Part shown: one piece after another, positions 53,195 through 61,950 of the stretch | How the letters are laid out: each line of letters begins with the position of its first letter | How positions within the stretch are numbered: the first letter of the stretch is position 1 | Assembly: GCA_012719175.1 (NCBI GenBank) | Contig: JAAYAX010000007.1 | Location: forward strand, 1 to 64,000 | Length of the DNA: 64,000 nt | DNA from: Methanomassiliicoccus sp. | Lineage (GTDB): Archaea; Thermoplasmatota; Thermoplasmata; Methanomassiliicoccales; Methanomassiliicoccaceae | Direction of reading: 5' to 3' | Program-made: the position numbers and the translations under genes | Notes under the pieces: model-generated | Told to the model about the DNA's origin: nothing | The model's database searches: none | What the model saw: only the letters and a program-made list of their open reading frames with translations

Positions 53195-53983
53195 ATGCGG
53201 GTCATCAAGAGATCTGGAGAGAGCGAGGAGTTCGATCCCAAGAAGACCGTGAACGCCATGGTTCGGTCCGGTGCATCCGATGAGGAGATCAAGGGTATCA
53301 TGGAGGCGCTGGAGCCTCAGCTCTATGATGGCATCACCACCGAGGAGATATACAGCATGGTACGCCGTATGCTGCAGGGGCGCAAGGCCGCCCGCTACAG
53401 CTTGAAGAAAGGGATCCTGCGCTTAGGCCCCGAGGGTGAGAACTTCGAGACCTATGTCTCCCGCCTCTACCGGGCCGAAGGTTATGAGACCAAGACCCGA
53501 CAGTTCCTGAACGGTCGCTGCATCAAGCATGAGGTGGACGTGCTCATGACCCGGGACCAGGAGAGGGTCATGGTGGAGTGCAAGTTCCACAACTATCTGG
53601 GGATCAAGTGCACCATCCAGATAGCTCTCTACGTTTTCGCGCGGTTCCTGGACGTCAAGGAGGGCAGCAACATCGACCGTCCAATACTCGCTACCAACAC
53701 CCGCTTCTCCCAGGACGCCCTGCAATACGGGAAGTGTGTCGGACTGGAGCTGCTGGGATGGAACAGCCCGGAGGGCAACGGGATCGAGGCCCTGGCAGAG
53801 AGGCACCGCCTCTTCCCAGTGACCATCCTGGACATGCGCAAGAGCGATCAGGACATCTTGCTGGACAACCATTTCATCCTCGTGAACGATGTTCTTGACC
53901 GCGCCAAGGACGTCCGTCGGCTCCTGTCGAAGGAGTCGGCAGAGAGCGTGATAGCACAGGGGAACGAGATCTTGGCCTGCTGA
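53195..53983 (+). CDS. ATP-cone domain fused to Mrr-like (PD-(D/E)XK) endonuclease
   Basis: 262 residues. Residues 1-75 are an ATP-cone (VIKRSGESEEFDPKKTVNAMVRSGAS...EEIYSMVRRMLQ), normally an allosteric ATP/dATP sensor. Residues 85-185 are an Mrr-type nuclease: FETYVSRLYRAEGYETKTRQFLNG, then HEVDVLM and VMVECKFHN give the D-(E)xK catalytic set. The C-terminal part (VTILDMRKSDQDILLDNHFILV) is helical. This fusion occurs in archaea and bacteria with no settled function; nucleotide-sensing restriction or repair is possible. Confidence 0.85.
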   Translation: MRVIKRSGESEEFDPKKTVNAMVRSGASDEEIKGIMEALEPQLYDGITTEEIYSMVRRMLQGRKAARYSLKKGILRLGPEGENFETYVSRLYRAEGYETKTRQFLNGRCIKHEVDVLMTRDQERVMVECKFHNYLGIKCTIQIALYVFARFLDVKEGSNIDRPILATNTRFSQDALQYGKCVGLELLGWNSPEGNGIEALAERHRLFPVTILDMRKSDQDILLDNHFILVNDVLDRAKDVRRLLSKESAESVIAQGNEILAC

Positions 53984-54297
53984 CCACCATTATTGAGCGT
54001 CCCTAATCCCATGTTGACCTGGTATAACGGGCCGAGGCCGGTGGCGATGGATCATGTCGTCGGTATGTCCAGAGTCACCCTGGCACCTCCAAGGGAGGTC
54101 CATCTTTTCGGGTCGGACCTGCCTATGATAAGGGGCAAGGCGGCAAGCTCTCAACATATTGGTATCCATAGAACGGCCGAGGGCAGGGGACGATAACAAC
54201 ATATAGACCAGGGGACGTTTTCCCACATCAGCAACCGGGTGAGAAAGGATGCAGCTGAGTGAAGCTATATATCCGCTCACCGTAGGGGTGGGGTCAA
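53984..54297. other. Intergenic region before tbp with promoter
   Basis: About 310 bases. CTATATAT (54265-54272) is a TATA box 25-30 nt before the GTG at 54298. GGTGAG (54238-54243) and CTCACC (54276-54281) flank it as an inverted repeat. An open frame at 53993-54196 has no supporting features. Confidence 0.45.
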
Positions 54298-54923
54298 GTG
54301 AAAGGCCTTATCGAACTTGCTCTGAAATATAGGCATGAGGAAAAATCACTGATGGGGGCATCGTCATCTCAGATTATTTTGTTCAAAACATCGTAGCATC
54401 GGCAAACTTGGGAACTGAACTGGACCTGGACCTTCTCGCTCTGAACATGAGCGAAGCGGAGTATAACCCCACAAGGTTCCCTGGACTGATATTCAGGTTG
54501 AAGTCTCCCAAGACCGCTACCCTGCTGTTCCGAAGCGGCAAGCTTGTGTGCACCGGTTCCAAGACCCTGGAGCAGGTGGAGCAGACCATTAAAACGGTCA
54601 TCAAAGCGGTGGAGAAGGCAGGGATACACATCACGTCCTCCCCTAAGTACGAGGTCCAGAACATCGTGGCCTCTGCGGACCTGGGTGGGCCGGTCAATCT
54701 GACCTCGGTCGTCGTCTCTCTTGGTCTCGAGAGAGTGGAGTACGAGCCGGAGGTGTTCCCTGGCTTGGTCTACCGTCTGAGCGAGCCCAAGGTCGTCATC
54801 CTGCTCTTCGGTTCGGGCAGGCTCGTCTGCACCGGGGCGAGGACATCACAGGACGTGGAGGCGGCGGTCAAGAAGATAAAGGAAGAGCTGCAGGCCGCCG
54901 AGCTGTTGGAGACGAGGGACTAA
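54298..54923 (+). CDS. tbp: TATA-box binding protein, reading frame broken near the 5' end
   Basis: Two TBP repeats are clear: NIVASANLGTELDLDLLALNMSEAEYNP / FPGLIFRLKSPKTATLLFRSGKLVCTGSKT, and NIVASADLGGPVNLTSVVVSLGLERVEYEPEVFPGLVYRL / GSGRLVCTGART. The first strand (FVQNIVASANL) has no ATG, GTG or TTG before it in frame; a TGA lies at about 54339. A GTG at 54298, 25-30 nt after a good TATA box, opens a frame that would join the TBP frame if the G5 run at 54354-54358 had six Gs. Either an assembly indel or a truly damaged paralogue. TBP recruits TFB and RNA polymerase. Confidence 0.88.
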
Positions 54924-54978
54924 GCCATCTACGAACGAGATGGACGAAAAAGACCGAAAGGAAATAAACTGGGGAGGT

Positions 54979-55056
54979 GGGCGATCTTAGATTCGCTCAT
55001 GCTCGCTCACCTCGCTCGTTCATGTCATTTTGTATTCCCCTGACGGCAGATCGCCC
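54979..55056. other. Long inverted repeat between convergent genes
   Basis: GGGCGATCT (54979-54987) and AGATCGCCC (55048-55056) are perfect 9-bp arms around a 60-base loop containing repeated GCTC. It lies between the convergent tbp and Fpg-like genes. It may be a bidirectional terminator, or part of a small RNA. Confidence 0.4.
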
Positions 55057-55120
55057 TGGAACGCATGAGTCCCATTAATAGACCATAAACAGGTATGACC
55101 AACGCGGCATTATGTCACGC

Positions 55121-55948
55121 TCAGATCTTCTGGCAGCCCTCGCAATAGTAGATGCTCCCGCCCATGTAAGCCTCCTTCTTGATCAACGTCCCACACACTG
55201 GGCATGGCTTATTCACCGTTTTCTTACTGAGGATCGTTCTGTAGCCGCCGGGATGTCCGAACAGATCCAGCTCGGTATCCCGGCCTCCCTGTTCCATCAT
55301 TTTTCCCAGAGTGTTCTTTACGCTCCAGAACAGCCTCTCGACGTCACCAGAATTCATGGTGTTCACCTTCCTCTTTGGATGCATGCGGGAGTTCAGGAGG
55401 ATGTCCTGCAGAACGCCATTACCCAGGCCAGGGACCCTCTGTTCCGTGGCCAGTAGGGCCTTTAAACTTCCTTTCTGAGCGTCCGGGGCTGAGACTATTC
55501 GTTGGAAATGATCCATGTCGAAGGCGTCGGTCAGGGGAGAGGGTTTCTCCTTCGCCACCCGGTAGTAGGGGTTGTCCAACTCACCCTCGGCGAAGGCGCC
55601 CACGCCCCCGTACATTTGAACGGATGCGCTCAGGGCCGTGCCGTCCTTGAATTCCAGCAACAGCTGGTGCTTCTGAGGCCTACTATCGCCGACCCCATGA
55701 AACCTCATGTTGATCCCCTCCCCGAACAAGATGTTGGATTTGCTGGCCTTGATCTCAACGAGCCCACCGTAAGCCTCAGCCTTCAGAACGGTCTTGCCCA
55801 CAAGGAGATCTGGATACTTGGACAGGTCACCGTAGTACCAGGCCAACTTGTGAGGCGTATGCCCGCCTATCACATTAGCGATCCTCTTCCCTGCGACCGT
55901 GCTGGAGATCTGACCAGCGATGCAATGAGCTTCTGGCAGTTCGATCAT
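55121..55948 (-). CDS. Fpg/Nei-family DNA glycosylase homologue without the catalytic proline
   Basis: 275 residues. The start is MIELPEAHCIAGQIS, where active Fpg/Nei enzymes have MPELPEVE; the residue after Met is Ile, not the Pro that acts as Schiff-base nucleophile. H2TH region LLATEQRVPGLGNGVLQDILLNSRMHPKRK and the zinc finger CPVCG...CEGC (positions about 247-272) are intact. I recall similar MIELPEA proteins in clostridia and archaea annotated as endonuclease VIII. It likely binds damaged DNA; lyase chemistry should differ. Confidence 0.88.
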   Translation of the reverse strand: MIELPEAHCIAGQISSTVAGKRIANVIGGHTPHKLAWYYGDLSKYPDLLVGKTVLKAEAYGGLVEIKASKSNILFGEGINMRFHGVGDSRPQKHQLLLEFKDGTALSASVQMYGGVGAFAEGELDNPYYRVAKEKPSPLTDAFDMDHFQRIVSAPDAQKGSLKALLATEQRVPGLGNGVLQDILLNSRMHPKRKVNTMNSGDVERLFWSVKNTLGKMMEQGGRDTELDLFGHPGGYRTILSKKTVNKPCPVCGTLIKKEAYMGGSIYYCEGCQKI

Positions 55949-56000
55949 TGGCTCACCCTTTTCACCATGTCACATTGCTTTGGATATCTCCCATGCCATA

Positions 56001-56729
56001 TCACCGTCTCTTATCGAAGAAGGGGCAGACGGTCAAGCATCTGCTGCAGGTCATCTCCCCGAAGCTCATGCCATTGACGAACGAGGCTACATGACCGCTG
56101 CCGATCCCGCTCCTCACTATCGCCTTGAAGAAAGGGCGAGCCACCGAAGGCATCAGACCGGTAACGTTGATACAACGGAGGCTGTCCACCCCGTCGCTAG
56201 ATATCGCCCCCGTGGGGCAAGCGGCCACGCACTTCTTACAGTGCATGCATGATACCGTGCTCTCCCTCTTAGAAGATTGGTACTCCTTCTCCACCAGTAT
56301 GGCTGAGAGGCAGAGGCGGTTCCCGAACCGCTCGGTCAATAACAAGGTGCTCTCACCCAGCTCACCCATCCCGCTCCTGGCCGCAGCGTGCTTCAGGGAC
56401 ATCAGCCCCTTGATCCGCCCCTCCTTGATCTCTATAGGGAGGAAAGTCGGGATGGCCACGGCCTTATCTCCTTCCTTTCGCAGAAGGTCGCACAGCTTGA
56501 AGGATACCTCGTCCATGTGCTTCTCGATCTGGAGGAGGTTATGGGATCTGGTCTTGCTCTCCACATCGAACAGTGCGGCCGGCATCTCCTTGCCCATAAC
56601 GATGATGCTCTTGAAAGATGGTAGGAGGCCGCTGACTAAATTTGCCTCCATCTCAGATAGCGAGCTCCTACTGATGACCGAATGGTCATCCACCCCGTTC
56701 TCTTTGAAGAACACTTCCAGATCGACCAT
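56001..56729 (-). CDS. 4Fe-4S protein related to epoxyqueuosine reductase (QueG-like)
   Basis: 242 residues from MVDLEVFFKENGVDD; the frame extends to 56801. The domain between 55 and 170 (SIIVMGKEMP...HAAARSGMGELGESTLLLTERFGNRLCLSAIL) is the QueG/reductive-dehalogenase-like cobalamin-associated core. Two Fe-S motifs follow, CMHCKKCVAACP and CSRCLTVCP. Epoxyqueuosine is not expected in archaea, so another reductive reaction is likely. Convergent or unrelated neighbours give no pathway. Confidence 0.78.
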   Translation of the reverse strand: MVDLEVFFKENGVDDHSVISRSSLSEMEANLVSGLLPSFKSIIVMGKEMPAALFDVESKTRSHNLLQIEKHMDEVSFKLCDLLRKEGDKAVAIPTFLPIEIKEGRIKGLMSLKHAAARSGMGELGESTLLLTERFGNRLCLSAILVEKEYQSSKRESTVSCMHCKKCVAACPTGAISSDGVDSLRCINVTGLMPSVARPFFKAIVRSGIGSGHVASFVNGMSFGEMTCSRCLTVCPFFDKRR

Positions 56730-56801
56730 CGTTGATGATATTATTTTGGAGGTTAAAGTTCCTATGGCATATGCTGGAAAAATACCAGCTTTTGTTTGCA
56801 C

Positions 56802-57002
56802 TTAGCTTCAGATCGATCACCGTCTCCACCTTTTATAGAGGAAAGCCTGGTGTCCTAGTCGTATAGTGCCTTGTAAGCGTGTATGCTCTCTCCTCTCATC
56901 ATGTTCCTTCTCGTCTCGTAGGCGTCCTATCGGTCCCATGAGTCCTACGCCGGTCACAGTCGTCGTTACCTCAATATTCCCTTTCCAAATCACATCCAGC
57001 AA
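56802..57002. other. Left border of the AT-rich island
   Basis: About 200 bases without a gene before the tRNA-Leu 5' fragment. The last 12 bases (ATCACATCCAGC) also precede the intact tRNA-Leu at 59076, so the 5' flank was copied along with the tRNA sequence. Confidence 0.45.
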
Positions 57003-57046
57003 GCAGGGGTAGCCACGCTTGGCTAACGGCGTGGAACTTAGGACCG
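57003..57046 (+). pseudogene. 5' fragment of tRNA-Leu
   Basis: GCAGGGGTAGCCACGCTTGG and the following bases up to the anticodon loop (ACTTAGGA) align with bases 1-44 of the intact tRNA-Leu at 59076, with about five changes. The 3' half is absent; AATTTTAACG follows. This is a truncated tRNA copy, as left when an element integrates into or captures a tRNA gene. Confidence 0.85.
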
Positions 57047-57167
57047 AATTTTAACGCCCACACATCCAGTATGACACTCTGCCTAATATTGTAGTGCTAC
57101 CTTTGTAATATGGGTAAATAATATAATTTCGACTATACAACCTACTTAACAAACTCCAATCCAGCCC

Positions 57168-58265
57168 TCAATCCCTGATTTCTTTCATAATATCCATTTT
57201 AACATTATCCCATCTCTCTGGAGGAACCTTATTGACGACATATTTTGAGAACTGGGGCATCCCGTCCAGCCAACCATCTAACTCTATCTTCTTCCCAGCC
57301 CCTCTGACATAATAGGCACCTCCATAGTTAGACCATTTATACCTAATCGATTCCACTTCATTCCAAGGTATGAAAACATTTTTCAAATAAAAAGACCGTC
57401 TCTCGATACCTTCCGCGGATAACACAAAATATGAATGGGACAGCTCTAAAAGCCCAATGATGGGGGAAATGCTGAGGACAAATAAAAAAACCCCCGTCCA
57501 TGAGATGAGGGTCTTATCGCCAGGGGCAAAGATGTAGGCGCCCCAAAGCCCAGCCCATAAAGCTATCGAGATAATCGAGAGAAATATCTTTCCCCATCTG
57601 TCATACCTCATTATCATCGTTCCCGGTGGGATCGTTGCTACAGGCCTAGAGATGAAATCGCTTGCTTCGCTAGTCAGAGCTTTCCTGGGGACCTTAGCTC
57701 TCATAATCTCAAAAAGGGGTTCGTAATTATCCAAGGTCAGTTTCATTCTTATTTCAATTTGGGCATTTTGAATTGTCAAGATGAATGGGTCTACATCGAT
57801 CTTAGTAACATCCTGCCATTGTATGCTCCTTTTTACTTTGAATCCTTTACGTGTTACCTTTCCTGACCTAATCTCGACATCTGTGGCAATGAACAAGGTT
57901 CGGAGTGAGAGAGTACAGATTATCTTGATTATGAGGCTCATTGAAAGGATGAATAAATAAACGCAAATTAGGCCGAACAATGAATCCATTCCGGAATCGT
58001 AGGGCGAAACTGCAATGCTGATGATTAACATGATAAGCAGAATACTGCCAGCCGACATGGGAAACATCTGCGTCATAAAAACGTCAGAATCGTCGTCTGT
58101 CGCGAGCAGAACGGGTTTACTACTACTTTGTAAAATTTGAGGAGTTGATAGGCTACCAATTCTTTTACTGCGGTTTACCAACTCTATCCAACAGATTACT
58201 AAGAATAAGGACCACACTGCCGCAATGACGATAATGGCCCAGCCCAGGACTATATTATTTGCCAC
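57168..58265 (-). CDS. Membrane protein with PH-like domain, island gene
   Basis: 365 residues. Two N-terminal/central helix pairs (about 8-28, 78-120) and a second pair (about 240-285) alternate with soluble segments. VEIRSGKVTRKGFKVKRSIQWQDVTKIDVDPFILTI and YFVLSAEGIERRSFYLKNVFIPWNEVESIRYKW read like two PH/YdbS-type domains (beta sheet with a WNEV/WQDV turn). Function unknown. Base composition and codon use (AT-rich, AAA/ATA codons) differ from the core genes. Confidence 0.65.
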   Translation of the reverse strand: MANNIVLGWAIIVIAAVWSLFLVICWIELVNRSKRIGSLSTPQILQSSSKPVLLATDDDSDVFMTQMFPMSAGSILLIMLIISIAVSPYDSGMDSLFGLICVYLFILSMSLIIKIICTLSLRTLFIATDVEIRSGKVTRKGFKVKRSIQWQDVTKIDVDPFILTIQNAQIEIRMKLTLDNYEPLFEIMRAKVPRKALTSEASDFISRPVATIPPGTMIMRYDRWGKIFLSIISIALWAGLWGAYIFAPGDKTLISWTGVFLFVLSISPIIGLLELSHSYFVLSAEGIERRSFYLKNVFIPWNEVESIRYKWSNYGGAYYVRGAGKKIELDGWLDGMPQFSKYVVNKVPPERWDNVKMDIMKEIRD

Positions 58266-58423
58266 CTTTATCGACTGGGGGCAATAGGTTGTATTGAAAT
58301 TAAATATATTGAAAAAAAATGGGCAGCGTTGGAGATGGGAGCGACTTTATTTCCTCCAATAACTCTAACAATGACGCCTCTGAGATCGATTTACTACTTT
58401 TTATAAGATAATACCGATACTCC

Positions 58424-58793
58424 ATGCAGTTGGGGGGGGGGTCATTTAGAAGATAAGGATTGCGCTGTCGAATCCAGTGATATATCGATGTGGCATCAGC
58501 TGGATGGCACCCTAACAGGCCTCCGCCTAGAATGTGAAGGCAATATCAAGGCGACCTTAAAGATTGGGGGGCTATTCACTCTCGGTAGTTTTTCGGGAAC
58601 AACGCCCACGATCTATATCGGCTTTAAAACAAAAACTATCTGGTCGAGCCTGACATATCGAACAGTAATAACAAATTCCGCAACAGGCGAAATACTGGGG
58701 GAGTACACTACAAGTCACAGCCGGAATGGTGTTCTGGCCCTTAAGGGACACGACTACATTCTTTCCCTTGACATGGACAATACCAATCACTAA
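58424..58793 (+). CDS. Small unknown protein with G10 tract near the start, frame off by one
   Basis: The main open frame starts at ATG 58488 (101 residues, beta-rich, e.g. PTIYIGFKTKTIWSSLTYRTVIT). An upstream ATG at 58424 lies 20-25 nt after a TATA box (TTTTTATAAG, 58398-58407), ideal for a leaderless transcript. That ATG is followed by ten Gs (58432-58441); with ten the frame ends at TAA after 10 codons, with nine it continues straight into the 101-residue frame. Not recognised as any family. Protein reality is uncertain. Confidence 0.45.
58432..58441. repeat. Homopolymer G10
   Basis: Ten consecutive G in an AT-rich region, 8 bases after a possible leaderless start codon. Such runs slip in replication and also cause sequencing errors. 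Confidence 0.9.
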
Positions 58794-59075
58794 GCATACT
58801 ATCTCTCAGATGATAAAGCCAGGAAGCTAGGGGTAACAAGAATTCTTATGTCACCACTTAGATACGAGTATCAATCAATTGACCTGAGTCCTGAAGACCC
58901 TGATCAGTGGTTGGTGGCGTTAATTCTAATTCATTTTATTATTAATTTTCATGGCTTCGGATAATCGTCGCACCTGTGTTATCATGTACGCATGGCAATA
59001 CTATTCTGATGTCCATGTCAAGACATCGAACGTCAGCAATGCCTTTATAACCCTGTTTTTCATCACATCCAGCAC

Positions 59076-59162
59076 GCAGGGGTAGCCAAGCTTGGCCAAC
59101 GGCGTAGGACTTAGGATCCTATCCTTAGTGGTCCGTGCGTTCAAATCGCACCCCCTGCACCA
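59076..59162 (+). tRNA. tRNA-Leu(UAG), complete, CCA encoded
   Basis: Acceptor GCAGGGG pairs with CCCCTGC, discriminator A, then CCA (59160-59162) encoded in the DNA. D arm AGCCAAGCTTGGCCAACGGC; anticodon stem TAGGA/TCCTA with loop CTTAGGA gives anticodon UAG (reads CUN Leu). A long variable arm (CCTTAGTGGTCC region) confirms class II. T arm GTGCGTTCAAATCGCAC. It lies within the AT-rich island between 5' and 3' tRNA-Leu fragments. Confidence 0.95.
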
Positions 59163-59269
59163 TTTTGACGCACCAGTCACCTCTCGTCTTGTGTTATTTC
59201 GATGTGACAATATCCAAAGTTACTGAAGACGAACACGGTTCTAATGAGGAATGGTGGGAGGTTTTGATA

Positions 59270-60757
59270 TCACAACAGATCTTCCTGCGTTAATGGGTCT
59301 GCAGTTCTTTTACATTCCACTAGCATTACAAAGGGATCATTATCTGGGGGATAGGAGCGTTCTGGAAATCCTGTAACAAGCCCATTCGTCACGAGAAGAC
59401 GTGGCGAGTTAGTAATGCCGCCCACCAAGACCGAACCTTCCTGCGTCAGAGACAAGGCATACGCCCTCTCATCTCCTGATCCTCCTATCATGGTGGAATA
59501 TGTGATGCTGTCTCCCTCTTCGTTCACCTGAATGAGGAAAGCATCGAGTTCCCCTCCAGAATAATTGTGGCTGTTCGTATCTTGCGTAACTGGGAAGCCC
59601 GCCATACCAAAGAAGCCCGTTACTAAAATTTGTTCTGATGTGTCGATCTTGATATTGTAACCATAATCCCATCCGGGCGTTCCAACCAATGATGAGAAAA
59701 CAATATCCAATTCCCTATTGAGTTTCAAGATCAAAACATCACCATGCCCTTTGTTTGGGGTGTTTATGTTGGCCTTCGGTCCGGGGAAGTTACCAAAGCT
59801 TTGCCCCGTGATGTAGATATTGTCTGAGCCATCTATACACATCCCGAATCCATCGTCATATTCGGGGGAACCCAATAAACGAGTTTTCTCGATTACCCCA
59901 TTAGGCTGAAGAACGGAGATGAACACGTCGCTTTCTCCCGAACTTACTCCCGTGACAATCGCTTCCGAACCAAGCTCTGAAGATGAGCTTGCCCCACACA
60001 CTACAACCCTGCCTTGTGAGTCTACTGCGATAGCATGACCGGTATCAACACTAGATCCCCCCAGGACTCTTGAGAACATTAATTCCCCTTTAGGGCTGAA
60101 CCCCTGGATGAATGCATCCATTCCATTAGATGGATTCTTTTCATCACCTATTGTTACCTGGAATTCCTTTGAAGAAATGCAACCTGTCAGGAACAAGGTC
60201 CCGTCTGAGCTCACTGCTAAGGCATGGGAGCTATCGAAATCCGAACCCCCTATGATATGGCTGAATAGGAGCTGGTCGGTAAAGGGATCAATTTTCAATA
60301 TGAATCCGTCAGGACCACCACGATCACCTGCTTCACTAGTAACGGGAAAGTCAAACGAAAATGTAGTACCCGCCACATAGATGTAACCAGCGTCATCAAC
60401 AACGACGGCGTTGCCGCCATCGGAATCATTTCCTCCTACTAAACAACAATATTTGACCACAGTGCCGGTGCTGTCCAGTTTGAGGACCATTACATCTGAG
60501 GAATTGTTGTGCCCAACATATTTGGCAGAAGTTATGGGCAATCCCATCCCTCCACTTCCCGTTAGATAGATATTTCCCTCCTTGTCAGTGCAGCTAGATC
60601 TGATTTCATCGCTGAAGTCACTGGGATGCGATCCCACGATCTTCTCCTGATCTGTCATGGATGATTGAAAATACCCAGAGGATATCAAAGCAAGTAGACA
60701 TATAATGGTGGTTAAAAGAACTGCAAAGATAGCAATGTTCAGCGATTTCCTCATCAA
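59270..60757 (-). CDS. Secreted/anchored beta-propeller protein (SBBP-type repeats), island gene
   Basis: 495 residues. One N-terminal hydrophobic segment (NIAIFAVLLTTIICLLALI) is a signal or anchor. At least eight repeats of about 50 residues have the form GGSDFDSSHALAVSSDGTLFLTG...DAFIQGF, i.e. SBBP/beta-propeller units. No C-terminal anchor and no catalytic residues. A surface or secreted binding protein is likely. AT-rich codon use unlike the surface protein at 37755, so a separate acquisition is likely. Confidence 0.8.
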   Translation of the reverse strand: MMRKSLNIAIFAVLLTTIICLLALISSGYFQSSMTDQEKIVGSHPSDFSDEIRSSCTDKEGNIYLTGSGGMGLPITSAKYVGHNNSSDVMVLKLDSTGTVVKYCCLVGGNDSDGGNAVVVDDAGYIYVAGTTFSFDFPVTSEAGDRGGPDGFILKIDPFTDQLLFSHIIGGSDFDSSHALAVSSDGTLFLTGCISSKEFQVTIGDEKNPSNGMDAFIQGFSPKGELMFSRVLGGSSVDTGHAIAVDSQGRVVVCGASSSSELGSEAIVTGVSSGESDVFISVLQPNGVIEKTRLLGSPEYDDGFGMCIDGSDNIYITGQSFGNFPGPKANINTPNKGHGDVLILKLNRELDIVFSSLVGTPGWDYGYNIKIDTSEQILVTGFFGMAGFPVTQDTNSHNYSGGELDAFLIQVNEEGDSITYSTMIGGSGDERAYALSLTQEGSVLVGGITNSPRLLVTNGLVTGFPERSYPPDNDPFVMLVECKRTADPLTQEDLL

Positions 60758-60840
60758 CTTCCCGGTTAGGTAATGAAATATGGCGATGATAAATATATTT
60801 ATTAAGCCTCAACTAATTGAGTCAAGAGGATTCAGACTAA

Positions 60841-60875
60841 TAGTCCGTTCGTTCAAATCGCACCCCCTTGCACCA
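60841..60875 (+). pseudogene. 3' fragment of tRNA-Leu
   Basis: TAGTCCGTTCGTTCAAATCG followed by CACCCCCTTGCACCA aligns with the last 35 bases of the intact tRNA-Leu (variable arm, T arm, acceptor, CCA) with one inserted base and two or three changes. No 5' half precedes it. It marks the right edge of the tRNA-bounded islet. Confidence 0.85.
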
Positions 60876-61263
60876 CTCATTCTAACAATGACTACAAGTG
60901 TTGTCATGTTCTTCACCCCTTCAAGTCCGGGATGCATACATCTGTCTTCTCTCCCCCAAGGAGTGGGAACAGAAAACAGAGAGAGCGTTCTAAGAATCAG
61001 AAGCGAAGAAGCGTGTTTTATCACTTAATCTTCCCATTTTATCAAAATCGAAGGACTCTTGCGCGATACCCTTTTACATTTCTTCATTCTGCTCTGAAAT
61101 CCAGGATTTTCCATTTTTCGTTCATGGTAAAAATAATGGGATCCTCAAACATTGCCAAATTTCTAAGTCCCCCATATTCTCCAAAGGGCTTGAGTTAAAA
61201 TTTCTAAAATCCATATGATCAATATCGGCACCTATTTTGCGTTGGCCTAACAATATTGTCTTG
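60876..61263. other. Gap between tRNA fragment and methyltransferase gene
   Basis: About 390 AT-rich bases. Short open frames on both strands, none convincing. No integrase remnant was recognised. Confidence 0.4.
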
Positions 61264-61950
61264 ATGAATATGGAGGGGAGCGACAATATCACTGAGCGTG
61301 ACCATCTCTGGAATGCAGCACAAAAGATAGATGAAAGCTTGATTGGGGAAGAGTATAGCAAATTGGGTGCTAGAGCTCTGAATATGTTTTACGAGAATAA
61401 CGTTCATGACATCCTCGTTCTTGGCTGCGGGAAAGATGGTGATGTTCATACGTTCACAAGAAAAAGATTTTGCATTACAACCATCGATTTTTCTTCATTC
61501 GAAACGGACGAGTCGGGAAAAGGGAAAGAGAAAGGTGGTATCATTAGTTGTGGCGCCTTTTTGTCAAAGAACATTCGTGAAAAGCTTCCCTCTTCGCGTT
61601 CTTCGATAGATGCAATATTTTCTAAACTATTGTTGTGCGTGGATCTAAGGGAAGATGAAATAATGGATTTGATGTGGGAATGTCTTCGAGTCCTAAGACC
61701 AGGTGGTTTGAACATATTATCAGTCTTTAGCGACCATGACCCCGCTTGTGGAGCAGCGGTGACATGCGGACAGGATGAATGGATAAGTGATCGTGGTTTC
61801 GTGTCTCATTTCTTCAATGAAGAAAAGATAAGAAGGATTGCCAAAGGTTTCATGGTGTTATGGATACAAGATTATGTGGAAGAAAAACCATCGGGCTCCA
61901 AATTGATGTATGAGATTGTATTGATGAAACCAAAGAGGTCCAGGCTATAG
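61264..61950 (+). CDS. Class I SAM-dependent methyltransferase-like protein
   Basis: 228 residues from ATG 61264 (a TTG at 61237 is an upstream option). Motif I is ILVLGCGKDGDVHTF, motif II-like CITTIDFSSFE, and the post-I region SSIDAIFSKLLLCVDLREDEIMDLMWECLRVLRPGGLNILSVFSDHD contains the usual LRPGG loop. Substrate unknown. It is AT-rich, like the island genes. No neighbour suggests a pathway. Confidence 0.75.
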   Translation: MNMEGSDNITERDHLWNAAQKIDESLIGEEYSKLGARALNMFYENNVHDILVLGCGKDGDVHTFTRKRFCITTIDFSSFETDESGKGKEKGGIISCGAFLSKNIREKLPSSRSSIDAIFSKLLLCVDLREDEIMDLMWECLRVLRPGGLNILSVFSDHDPACGAAVTCGQDEWISDRGFVSHFFNEEKIRRIAKGFMVLWIQDYVEEKPSGSKLMYEIVLMKPKRSRL

